From assembly GCA_027924645.1 (NCBI GenBank), contig BSBN01000047.1:1302001-1366000 (forward strand): a stretch of DNA of 64,000 bases. Reading direction: 5' to 3'. Below, piece by piece: positions 54,696 to 64,000 of the stretch (its first letter is position 1; each line of letters begins with the position of its first letter). This stretch comes from Cunninghamia lanceolata. Lineage: Eukaryota > Streptophyta > Pinopsida > Cupressales > Cupressaceae. Made by a program: the position numbers and the translations under genes. The notes beneath the pieces are model-generated. The model made no database searches. It had not been told where the DNA came from and saw nothing but the letters and a program-made list of their open reading frames with translations.

Positions 54696-56990
54696 TCCCC
54701 CCATACTTAAAGGTTAGCAGGTCCTCCTACTTTTCACAATCTGGACTTATTCAGGTGGAATATTCTATCAGTCAAGTTGTAGTCTTTTGCATAAGTAGAC
54801 CAAGTGGTGCAGTTTGTATTACCATTTCCTCTAAACTGATCAACCTGCTTTATCCATTCCTGAAATTTATCATCTTCCATTTACTCAGCCCAGATAGGTA
54901 GTGGCTCAATGATGAGAGGAGGTCTGAAATGGCCACCTATCCACTCTAGTTGGTATTTATCCATCATTTTGGACACTATCCTAGCCTTCCTCATAAACAA
55001 CCTGAGGTTGGCAGGGGACACCACTTCCCTCATCTTTTGTTCTATAGTCAAGGTGTTCCACCTTTTCTTTGCCACTAGAAGCATTTGATTAGATAAATTA
55101 TTTATGAGGAGACCAAAATCAATGGAGCATTCCTGTAGATGTTTTAGATATAAAGGGAATATTCTAGTCTTACTGTCTTGGTGGTAAATGTATGCCCTGA
55201 ACTAGATCTTAAAAGCGTTGGGATTTGGACATTCTTTTCTGATAAAAAGGCTTGTTTCTGCATCCTTCTTTAGATAAGCCTCCATCCTTTCATTCCAAAT
55301 CTGATGATTTCTCATCGGTGACATGAATGCCCTAAGTTGACATTCTCCTACAAAATAGTTGATAATGAAGGTAATATCATCAATGCAGAAACCATGCAAA
55401 TACAACTCACACAGAAAATCTTTATCCTCATTAGAACTTCTCATGTATGCCTCCATGAATCCTATCCCTGTCTCTATGTCCTCAGTCAAATCAGACAGAA
55501 CCAAAGATATTTTTATCTATAGGATTCTTTCTTGTAGAAACGGAGCATAACTTCCACTTGGGGGTCTGCAAGATAGGATCTCAGATGAAATAGAAACTAC
55601 TTGAAGGATCTTTTCTTTAAAAGTTTGTACTCTTTTTGACATGGCAATTACTGCCTTTTGTAATTGCAGCATGGGTTTAGAAGCCTCATATTCCCTACAT
55701 CTCCTTTCCCAATGGAACAGGGCTTTAGGAATATCTATTAGAATTAGGCCTAAGTATGGATCTATTTGCACCCCTTGTTCCATGGTTGCCCCTGGGCCAA
55801 TCAACTCCTGAATGTACTCTTCTTGATCATCTATCTTATTGTTGGCCCATGTTAATTGTTTGGCTTGACTTTGTACTTTCTCAACAACTGCTGCAATTAT
55901 TGTGAGACTATTGTCTCAAGCCTTTGTAAGATCAGAAATAGTTTGTGTTGCCTCTGCCTCCTTTTCCTTGATGCTTTGGGCTGCCTCTATTTCTTTGTTT
56001 CTCATTTCTACCTCTTTCTCCTGAATTATTTTCTATTTGTTCTGGAGCTCTACTTGCAGTCCCTCAATCACCTGTTTTTGTTCGATTTCCTTTTCTTTCA
56101 TGACCTTCTTGAGGTCAGTAATAATTAGGTTCTTCCCCCATAATAATATCTTTAGATTATCTATTTCTTCTAGCATCAGTTGTTCCCTTGAAATATCAAC
56201 ATCCTCCTAATCAAAGGGGTGAGAATAAGTCCCTATTTCTTCTTCTGTCTGTTCCACTTCAGGGTTTTCCACGGCTCTTTGCTCTTCACTGCCAACTACA
56301 TCCACTTGCCCTATTTCAACTTCCCCTACAATCTCCTTATCCTAAGCTTCTTCTTGATCTCTCTCTTCAATTATTGGTACTGATGAAGGCCCAGCCTCAT
56401 CTACAGAAGTTCTAAAACCCAATAGAACTTCAGCCATGAGAGTAGTATCTTTTTTCGCTTGGGTGAGCTACCTTTTTCTCTTGCTTCTCCATAGCACAGG
56501 TGGAGTAGGTGCCTCTGTAGTAGGTATATTATCCTCAGAGTCTAAGGAAATAGTAAAAGTGTCTCTGTTCTACCTTTGGAGCAAGGGAATGTTGTGAAGT
56601 TGGACTATGGGAACCTGGATGAACAGATGGTTCTAGGGAAACTTCTCTTTGTTTCTTCTTTCTCACTAGATGAATTTCATTATCTCTTAGGTTTCATAGG
56701 AAATCATCAACAATATCCTCCTGAAAACCTTCAAATTTCTCCAAGAACTCTAACCACCTTGCATTCCTTAGAATGTCTCCCACAGCTTCATCCTTCAGTA
56801 GACCTGTTATATTCTCTGGCTCTGACTTCTTTTTAACTCCCATTTATCTGTCCTATTCCACCTCCTGTGGCTAAAATTCTTCCTACTTCTCTCTGTGGTC
56901 TATTTCTTCTTTTCACTCCAGAGGACTATGTCAGCAGATTGGAATTTTACATTCATATTTTTTTGAGAAATCTGCAATCTTGAATGAGGG
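54696..56990 (-). pseudogene. Degenerate long ORF in env position of the Athila-like element
   Basis: Read leftward from about 56900, one protein can be followed to about 54880. There is a frame change near 56440 and single stops after DQEEA, HPFD, LQNK (all TAG), TKA (TGA), ERIL, AFKI (TAG) and IWAE (TAA). The middle part is a Glu/Lys/Ile-rich coiled coil. It is followed by ELIGPGATMEQGVQIDPYLG, a Cys-containing FLCELYLHGFCIDDITFIIN and ARIVSKMMDKYQLEWIGG. No family is recognised. Position downstream of integrase and before the polypurine tract is that of the env-like ORF of Athila elements. No clear signal peptide or membrane segment is visible. Confidence 0.6.
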
Positions 56991-56999
56991 TTGATATGT

Positions 57000-57633
57000 C
57001 GTTTTGTTTTACTGCTTAGATTATGGAAAAGAAGCTTGAGAGTGGTTTAGCATTTTTATGTAGTCATAATTGCAAGAGAGTGATGGGACACTCCATAGGC
57101 AGGTCGACAGTGTGGCAAATATGGTGGCATGCATGAGTTAAGAATGGAAATAATGGCAGGGGGATGTGTCACAATAATGGCACCCAAAAATAGAATTAAC
57201 AAGATAGTTACTAATTAAGTTAATTAAAGAGAAATAGCTAAATCAATCTTAATGATGACAATCTAATGTACTTGGCTGCAACGTCGCGGATTTGATGAGG
57301 CTTGATGTGACTTGGCACGTGAGTAGCTCCTGCGTGGTTTTGAAATGGCGTCAGCATCCTTATCGTCACATATTCTGCAATTATTCCTGCTGAGTGGTCT
57401 GGGAATGATATGTTGTCAAGTGACATCAGTGCATCCATTCATGATGACTTGTGCATGCGAGAGTGATGGCTTTTCCAATTGCTGACAATATGCATGATGA
57501 CTTCATCTTGTTTTTGTCATAAAGTGGAGGATGAGTCATGCTGACCTCATCAAATGACATTTGCCCTTTATTACCTGGAGAGGTGGGTCCCCTCCTTATT
57601 ATCCTATATTTTAAAATGGATCTTTATTGGTGG
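57000..57633. other. Spacer between integrase and the 3' ORF
   Basis: No gene seen. A 66-codon minus frame at 57238-57438 has no recognisable motif. Confidence 0.4.
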
Positions 57634-57740
57634 AGTGTCGGAGGTGCTCCTAGTTTGTGAAGCGTCGGAGGTGCTCCAAGTTTATGAAGCATCGGAGGTG
57701 CTCCAAGTTTGTGAAGCGTTGGAGGTGCCCCTAGTTTGTT
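57634..57740. repeat. 30-bp tandem repeat, about four copies
   Basis: Unit 'gtcggaggtgctccaag' plus 'tttgtgaagc' repeats nearly perfectly. Because 30 is a multiple of three, it creates an open 10-residue peptide repeat, which explains the short ORF here. Confidence 0.85.
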
Positions 57741-57805
57741 AGAGAGATGTGTTTTAGTAACTCTTGTCACCTGATTACCTCTGTAGCTTGATTATTCCAA
57801 TCCGA

Positions 57806-57998
57806 CAAGAAGAAGGGAACTGCCATTTACTAGTTTTTAATCCCCTTGGTCGAGAAAGATAGCCATTTACTGGTTTTCCATCTTTCTCTCTCTTTTTTTT
57901 TGTTTTAAGAAGGCCGCCATTTGCTAGTTTTCAACCTTCTTTTTTTCTATTTTTTTCAAGAAGGCCGCCATTTGCTAGTTTTCAACCTTCTCTTTTTT
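57806..57998. repeat. ~51-bp repeats with polypyrimidine runs
   Basis: Four diverged units: each has 'gccatttgctagttttcaa' or a close variant between 'aagaagg' and a run of T/C. On the minus strand these are purine-rich tracts. They lie immediately downstream (minus sense) of the integrase end. Confidence 0.75.
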
Positions 57999-57999
57999 T

Positions 58000-60111
58000 T
58001 TAGTCCAAATCTGTGACAGAGGATGTGTCCGCTGTAACCAAGCACAAATCTTTGATGAATTCTTCCTTAGTTGATGGCCTTTTATAGAGTCAAACTATGT
58101 GGCCATTCACTAAGAATGTATCTATGCTTCCATCAATGGGTTCTAGCAAAACTGTTCTGTTCTCAAAAACATCCTTTATCTAATAAGGACCCATCCAATG
58201 AGTTTGTAGCTTCCCCTCGAACTCCTTGAACTTAGAATCATATAGGAGAACCCAATCACCCTACTGAAATGTCCTCCTTTTGATGTGTTGGTCATGCCAT
58301 TGTTTCCTTTAATATTGAACAGGTTCTATTTGTTGTATGACTTCTATATGGATTCCATCCAACTCATTGAGCTGAAGAATCCTATTCTGTTGTGCTATAG
58401 ATAATAGTAGACCAATATCTAATGAAGTTTTGAGTGTTTGCAGTTCAAATTCTATAGACAAGATGAGTTTCTTTCTATAAACTAATTCATATGGTGAGAA
58501 TTTGGTTGTGGACTTCCAAGTGGTATTGTAAGCCCAAACTGCTTTAGGTAATCTGTTAGCCCAATCCTTTCTATTCATGGCCACTGTCCTTGTCAGGATA
58601 TTCTCTAGTTCCCTATTAGTCACCTCCACCTACCCATTGACTTGGGGATGGTAAGGTGAAGATTTCTTGTGCTTAACTTGATATAAGTCTATGAATGCTT
58701 TGATTACCTGGGAAGTGAATTGAGGTCCTATGTCTGAAACTATTGATCTTGGGGCTGCAAACCTCAAGAAAATTCTGTTATAAAGGAAATCAACAACTTT
58801 CTCTTCTCTTGCAAATTACAATGCCTAAACTTTAGCCCATTTAGTCACATAGTCTATGCATACCAGAATGTACTCTTTGCCTAATGATGGTGGAGAAATT
58901 GGTCCCACAAAGTCTAGACCCCATTGCTCAAATGGTTCTAACATTACTTGAGGATGAAGTGACATTTCCTAGGTGAAGGTTGGTTGTCCCATCCTTTGGC
59001 ACTAATCACACTGCTACACATATTTCTTGGTATCCTTATGAATAGAGGACCAGTAGTAACCAGCTTGCAGAATTTTGTGGATGGTTATGTGTGAAGAATA
59101 GTGCCCACCAGATGGTTCATCATGACATGCCCTTAAGACATAAAAAATTTCATCATCTTTTAGACACTTGCATAAAATGAAATCAAGACCACATTTAAAC
59201 AGTAAACCATTTAACCATTTGTAAGATAAGCTTTCCTTAAGTAAGTGTTTCTTTTATTTTGAGGTAAAATGGGATGAAAATAAGCTTGTAGTGAAGAGAC
59301 TAGCTATGTCAGCAAACCAAGGTGCAGTAGAGGAGATGGCAAAAAGATGTTCATCTAGAAATTTGTCCTCCACTGGTTGGTTCTCTCCACCTGTATGCAA
59401 TCTTGACAGAAAGTCAGCAACCAAATTGAATTTACCTGGGTTATCAACTATGGTAATGTCAAATTCCTGTAATAGCAATAACCACCTGATTATCCTTGCA
59501 CCCACTACTAGCTCATTCATTAAGTATTTGATGGCTGCATGATCAGTATGTACAAATATTTTGTATCCAATGATATAATGCCTGAATTTGTTTATAACAT
59601 ATATGACTGCCATGAATTATTTTTCAGTTGTGGTATAATTTCTTTCTGTAGAGGTAAGGTTTTTACTGATGTAGTAAATGGCATGCATACCTTCTCCCTC
59701 CTCTTTCTGTCCTAAGACTACTCCAATAGACTCATTTGAAGCATCAGTTTGTATGTGAAATGGTAGAGTCCAATTGGGTCCTTTTAAAATAGGTGTGACA
59801 GTAAGTTTCTCCTTAACGGTTTCAAATGTTGATTGACAATCCTTTGTCCATAAGAATTATGTGTCTTTGTTAAGCAGGGTAAACAAAGGAGCATCTATTC
59901 TGCTGAAATTTTCAATAAATCTCCTATAGTAACCTGCATGACCCAGAAAACTTCTAACATCTGTTTGATTTTTAGGTGAAGGTAACTGTTTGATCACTTC
60001 TATTTTGTTTTGGTCCACTTTGATCCCATTTACTGAAATGTGGTGTCCCAATACAATTCCTTCTTCTAACATCATGAAACACTTTTCATGGCTCGAGGAT
60101 AGTCGATTTTT
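58000..60111 (-). pseudogene. pol: RT thumb, RNase H and integrase of the Athila-like element
   Basis: From the right: SSSHEKCFMMLEEGIVLGH and FLGHAGYYRRFIENFS (RT thumb), a HIQTDASNESIGVVLGQ-type RNase H start, FRHYIIGYKIFVHTDHAAI and DFLSRL (RNase H end), then integrase. The core has WGLDFVGPISPP (Asp), VSDIGPQF (second Asp) and VEVTNRELE (Glu), followed by WAYNTTWKSTTKFSPYELVY. Stops occur at positions reading as Gln (WAKV then TAG, HPQVNG then TAG, PVQY then TAA, GPY then TAG). Integrase ends near 58000. Confidence 0.85.
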
Positions 60112-60115
60112 TTAA
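60112..60115. repeat. TTAA target duplication (left)
   Basis: Repeated at 61077-61080. With one copy the RT frame reads LEKVLRCC, TAA, KNRLSSSHEKC, in register. Confidence 0.75.
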
Positions 60116-61076
60116 GGGTAAAAGTACAAAGTTGTGTCACACTTTATAAAGGAAACGGCCAATGCTGATCCAACTTTTAAACTTGAATCACTAAAAAGTG
60201 ACATATATGTTTTGAATTTGAAATGATGTAAACTAATAAAATATTTTTTTTTTAGTATATTTTATGTTTGTACTTTTTGAAAAAAATTTAAAAAATTATT
60301 TGAATGTAATTTTTAATAAATTGACACTATAATTTAGTTGTTGATAAAATGTTGAAAAATGAAGTTACATGAGACGCCAATCTTTATATAGTAAAAAAAA
60401 TTTCTTCAATTTTTTTTGTGTATTTATAACTTGAAACTTTAGTGCATGGATATATTTTTTTCCAATTTTGATAAATATATATTTTTAAATAAATAATAAA
60501 ATGTGCGTGTATTAAAACGTAGTTGTTTCCATTCGACGTCAGCTTTCATATTAACTATTTATCTAAAATAGAAAAAAAAATTATACCATCTTGATATAGA
60601 TTCTTTTATCTAGTGCATCATATTTTTTAATTTTTTTAATAAGTTTTACTATTTTTTCTTGACATGGTAATCGACCTAATGTTTTGTACTGATAACCTAC
60701 TTTTAGTAAAAATAGAAAGGAAAATATAAATAATAATTAAACTATTAATATATATGTATATATGAAAACTAAACTTATAGATCTACAAAAGGGTATTTTT
60801 ATATTTTTAAAAAAATGTTATTTATACGAGTAGAAGTTGTTGAAATATCAAGTTTTTCAAATAATTTTATTTTTTGGTAACTTGGCCTTATAGTGGTGCT
60901 ACATATGCATTTAGCCAATAATTTTAGTTGAAAAAGTTGTGGACATATCTAACTTAGCTAGAATGAATCTTACAAGATCATATGTTTGACCAAAATTGAT
61001 TTTTAGTTAGAAATACTTAAATTCACTTGTGTTGATAAGTCGACTGAAAGTGTGACACAGCGTTGTCTTTTACCCC
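60116..61076. mobile_element. TTAA-flanked non-autonomous DNA transposon (961 bp)
   Basis: The ends are inverted repeats of about 33 bp: left gggtaaaagtacaaag then ttgtgtcacacttt; right, read in reverse complement, ggggtaaaagacaacg then ctgtgtcacacttt. TTAA flanks both ends. The interior is AT-rich with no ORF. Precise removal restores the RT frame of the host element. The superfamily is uncertain: TTAA suggests piggyBac-type insertion, but the GGG start does not match the canonical CCC end. Confidence 0.75.
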
Positions 61077-61080
61077 TTAA

Positions 61081-61225
61081 CAACATCTTAATACCTTCTC
61101 TAGGTTTATGAGAGCTTCTTCAAAGTTGTCCCCATACACAATAAAGTCCTCCATATAGACTTCCATGCACTCATTAGGTAGTTTAGTAAAAATGGCTAAA
61201 ACAAGTCTCTAAAATTTAGCTGGAC
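61081..61225 (-). pseudogene. RT middle segment of the Athila-like element
   Basis: Encodes SPAKF, TAA, RLVLAIFTKLPNECMEVYM, EDFIVYGDNF and NLEKVLRCC, the RT palm with the catalytic motif degraded to YMEDF. It lies between two insertions and joins in frame to both flanking RT pieces when they are removed. Confidence 0.85.
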
Positions 61226-61227
61226 TA
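61226..61227. repeat. TA target duplication (left)
   Basis: Pairs with TA at 62541-62542; with a single copy the RT reads FGLCNSPAKF in frame. Confidence 0.65.
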
Positions 61228-61389
61228 TAAGGTTATTCCACCCCCAAAATCTCTCCTATTTCAAAAATTAAATTAAGATTTTAAATAAATTAAAAATATA
61301 TATCTCTCATTAAAATATGCACATGTTCTCTCTAAAAAATTAAAAAAGACAATAATTTAAAATAGTCAAAAGCTAACCCAGGTTAATTT

Positions 61390-61630
61390 ATTTTTAAAGT
61401 TGAGTTGTATGAAATAAATTTTTCTATATATTCTTTTTGTTTTTTGAAGTTGATTTATAGAAATAGATGTTTCTAAAATTTATTGTATATTTTGAATTAG
61501 ATTTTTGGAGTTGAGTTATAGAAATAGATGTTTCTAAAATTTTATTTTTTATTTTGAATTAGATTTTTTGAAGTTGAGTTATATAAATAAATGTTTCTAA
61601 TTTTTTTAAAATTTTGAATTGAATTTTTTT
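61390..61630. repeat. ~65-bp AT-rich tandem repeat, about four copies
   Basis: Repeating core 'gaagttgagttat' then 'atgtttctaaaattt' then 'ttttgaattagatttt', diverged between copies. Confidence 0.7.
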
Positions 61631-62140
61631 GTGAACATTCCAATAAAGATGATTTTTTAATTTTTTAATTTTTAAATTTTGTATTATATATAATAAAAAA
61701 GTTGTCACATAAATAAATAAAAATTAACGTGGCTGCATATAAAAACAAATTAAAATAATTTTTTATTAGCTACTATTGCTAATATGACTGCTACATATAA
61801 AATAAATTAAAATATTTTTTATGTTTTTTTTATAAATGTTATTGCTGCATATAAAAATAAATAAAAATTAAAAAGTTACAATTACTCCTTCAATTTTTTT
61901 ATATTAATATATATACACATACATTAATATATATTATTTATTCATTTATTTTATTTTATAATAAGCATAAATAAAAATAAAAAAATTGTAATTACTTCTT
62001 TAATTTTTTATATTGATATATACACACACATACACTACTATTTATATATATAGTTATTTTTATTTTTTTAATATTAATATATATACACATACATTGATAT
62101 ATTAATATATATTATTTGTTTTATTTTATAATAAACAAAA

Positions 62141-62299
62141 GTTGGAGAATGAACTTTCTTTAATTATTTTAGACTTACTTTATTTTTTTCTTTTTTTACT
62201 TTTTCTTTTTTGTTTCTATTATAATTATTATAAATCAATTAATTAAAAAACAAACTAAAGTAAAGTTTAAGAAAATAAAAGAAAGTTCATTCTCCAACT
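62141..62299. repeat. Long hairpin, nested MITE-like
   Basis: Arms gttggagaatgaactttctt (62141) and its reverse complement ending at 62299 match over ~50 bp with few mismatches; short AT-rich loop. No clear target duplication was found. Confidence 0.7.
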
Positions 62300-62542
62300 C
62301 TAACTTGCTATAAAAATTTAAATATTTTAATTATATTTAAATAAATATTTAACTCACATTTAACCCAACTTTTTACATAAACTTGCAAGGTTGTTAAAAT
62401 AAATTATTTTTTAGAAAGTAAAAGAAAACATCTTTTGACAAAATAAAAGCATCTTTTGACAAAATAAAGAATCTTTTATTTTTTAAAATGGATTAAAAAT
62501 TTAATCATTAGGAGAGCTCAATGAAGGGGATATAATCTTATA

Positions 62543-63755
62543 TTACATAGTCCAAATGGAAGAACTTTGTAGGCAAAAGTTCCCCAAGAACAAGTGAAAG
62601 TGGTTTTATCCTGATCTTCAAGTGCTACTTGGATTTGGTTATATCCACTGAACCCATCTAGGAAAGAAAAATACTTTCTCCCTACAAGGTTGTCCAACAC
62701 TTGGTCAATGAATGGTAAGGGAAAGTAGTCCTTCTTTGTGGCTTTGTTTAGCTCTCTATAGTCAATACACACTCTCCACTTCCCATTCTTTTTAGGCACT
62801 ATGACTAATGGTGAGACCCATTGACTATCTGAGACTGGATATATAAACCCTGCTTGCAGCAATTTTTCTATTTTAGTCTTGACAACGTCTTTTAAAGAAG
62901 GATTCAATCTTCTCTCGGGTTGTCTGACAGGTTTGACATCTTCAGTGTATATATGATGAGTACAGATCTTAGGAGCGATGTCATTCATATCTTGGTATTC
63001 CCAAGCAAAAGCTGCTGAATGGGAAATTAGGAGTTTGAGAAGTGCTTCTTCCTATTTTTCTTCTAATTGGGTGTTGATATTCAGTGTTTTCCAAAGTAAA
63101 ATCATGACCTATTTTGTGATCTGATCCATTCGTGTAATCAATCCATATGCTGGAGTCATGGTATTGAGGGGGCAAGAATGTGGAAGCAACATGTGGAATG
63201 TGGCTAAGTCTCTGTAAAAGGTCTTTCCAAAAGGAATGATGTTTGCTAGGGTACAATGAGTAGAAGTGAGAAGTTTTCTCCTTGAATCTTGTGTTAGCTC
63301 TATTATATCCTCATTAATAAGAATGTGGGTGATATCTTCCATTTTATATAGTGGATTTCTTCTTCCAACTCACCCAAATGTTCTTTGATGGTAACCATAG
63401 CTACTGAGGCACTGTTTTCCATGTTATCAGGTTGATCTACCCATACTCTTCCTGAATAATGTATTGAGGGTTTAGCTAGACGATACAAAGATATTTTCTT
63501 CAAATCTATTCCATTAGAAATAACCATATCCCCAGTTTGACAATCAATAGATGCTACTATTGTAGCTAGCCATGGTCTTCCTAATATCAATGGATAAGCA
63601 TTTCATTGGTTTCTTGGTTCTAATATCAGAAAGTCTATTGGGAATTCCCATGATTCTATCACAACTGAAACATCAGTTATCACCCCTTTTAGAATAGCTA
63701 CTGACTGGTCAGCAAGTTGAAGGATTGTAGATGTGGATTGGATACATGTTAGGGT
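62543..63755 (-). pseudogene. pol: Protease and RT N-terminal half of the Athila-like element
   Basis: From the right: QSVAILKGVITDV, FPIDFLILEPRN and LILGRPWLAT (retropepsin C-terminal half; the catalytic Asp is lost upstream), a degenerate linker with stops and shifts, then RT: RLNPSLKDVVKTKIEKLLQ, FIYPVSDSQWVSPLVIVPKK, WRVCIDYRELNKATKKDYF, FLDGFSGYNQI and KVLPFGLCN. This wording resembles the Athila/Tat group more than other Ty3 clades. The right side is cut by the LTR beginning at 63756. Confidence 0.85.
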
Positions 63756-64000
63756 TGTTGCAAGTATGAGGTTAACCAGTGTTGTCATTGATGTCAACAT
63801 ACTCATATTGCATTGGTGAGAAGGATTGGATGAGTTGTGTGCTATTGTTATTGAGGAAATCAGTCTCCATCCGGAACAGTGAAGAACAATGATGAGAAGA
63901 AGGCAAAAGTACTGTATAGGTTGAGGATCAGAGGATGTGGATTAAAGTGTTTGTAGATATGAGTCTTAAGATGTTCCAGTTAAGATTTCAGAGGTCCACA
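63756..64000 (+). repeat. LTR of the Sirevirus-like copia family, window-truncated
   Basis: Starts tgttgcaagt and aligns with 2731-2975 with about 16 differences in 245 bases. It is inserted into the protease of the Athila-like element. Whether it is a 5' LTR, a 3' LTR or a solo LTR cannot be seen. Confidence 0.88.

Larger units (their letters stand above)
61228..62540. mobile_element. TA-flanked AT-rich insertion with imperfect terminal inverted repeats (1313 bp)
   Basis: Left end taaggttattccaccccc; right end in reverse complement taagattatatcccc, both followed by a 'ctctccta' word, so the inverted repeats reach ~35 bp imperfectly. No ORF. The interior holds a tandem repeat (about 61390-61630) and a long hairpin (62141-62299). 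TA duplication fits Tc1/mariner (Stowaway-like) elements, though it is large for one. Confidence 0.6.

Noticed and set aside
60116..61076. piggyBac assignment for the TTAA-flanked insertion
   Set aside because: Ends start GGG and not CCC and no transposase is present; left unclassified.

Overview
The window is repeat-dense, AT-rich plant nuclear DNA with no intact host gene that I can see. It consists of nested LTR retrotransposons, small DNA-transposon-like insertions and decayed gene relics. The plant assignment rests on Sirevirus-, Tat- and Athila-type retroelements, a pseudogene matching the plant beta subunit of PPi-dependent phosphofructokinase, and a DUF247-like fragment. A large-genome plant such as a gymnosperm is possible, but that is inference.

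Layout. 1-3958 (+): 3' end of a Sirevirus-like Ty1/copia element with decayed integrase, RT and RNase H, four polypurine modules and its 3' LTR. 3959-19005 (-): a decayed Tat-type Ty3/gypsy element, entered by the copia element at its left edge and split in its integrase by a very young LTR element at 5104-12556 (-). That young element is the highlight: TSD GCTCT, LTRs differing at one base plus a G-run, an initiator-Met PBS, a gag-like ORF1 with four zinc knuckles, an intact 1044-codon ORF2 of unknown function, four polypurine modules, and no protease, RT or integrase. Its LTR shares ends and the polypurine architecture with the copia element, which suggests mobilisation in trans by a Sirevirus. 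19006-27420: a diverged tandem repeat array interrupted by a second non-autonomous LTR element (22267-26912, -) that encodes a decayed coiled-coil/G-patch/two-knuckle protein and itself carries a solo LTR (24375-24852). 27421-36099: mostly featureless DNA with an intronless PFP-beta pseudogene (32730-33840, -).

36105-50893 (+): a complete but decayed Tat-type Ty3/gypsy element (TSD CATTT) with gag, protease, G-patch, RT, two RNase H domains and integrase. 52304-52640 (-): DUF247-like fragment. About 54700-63755 (-): an Athila-like Ty3/gypsy element with protease, RT, RNase H, integrase and a long degenerate ORF in the env position. Its RT is cut by two insertions (TTAA-flanked at 60116-61076, TA-flanked at 61228-62540); removing each with one target copy restores the reading frame. 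At 63756 an LTR of the same family as 2731-3958 begins and runs off the window.

Two themes connect the regions. First, in-frame stops in the old elements fall mostly where a relative has Gln (CAR to TAR) or Arg (CGA to TGA), the pattern expected of methyl-cytosine deamination. Second, two unrelated insertions carry gag-like proteins without pol, pointing to a parasite-host economy among LTR elements.
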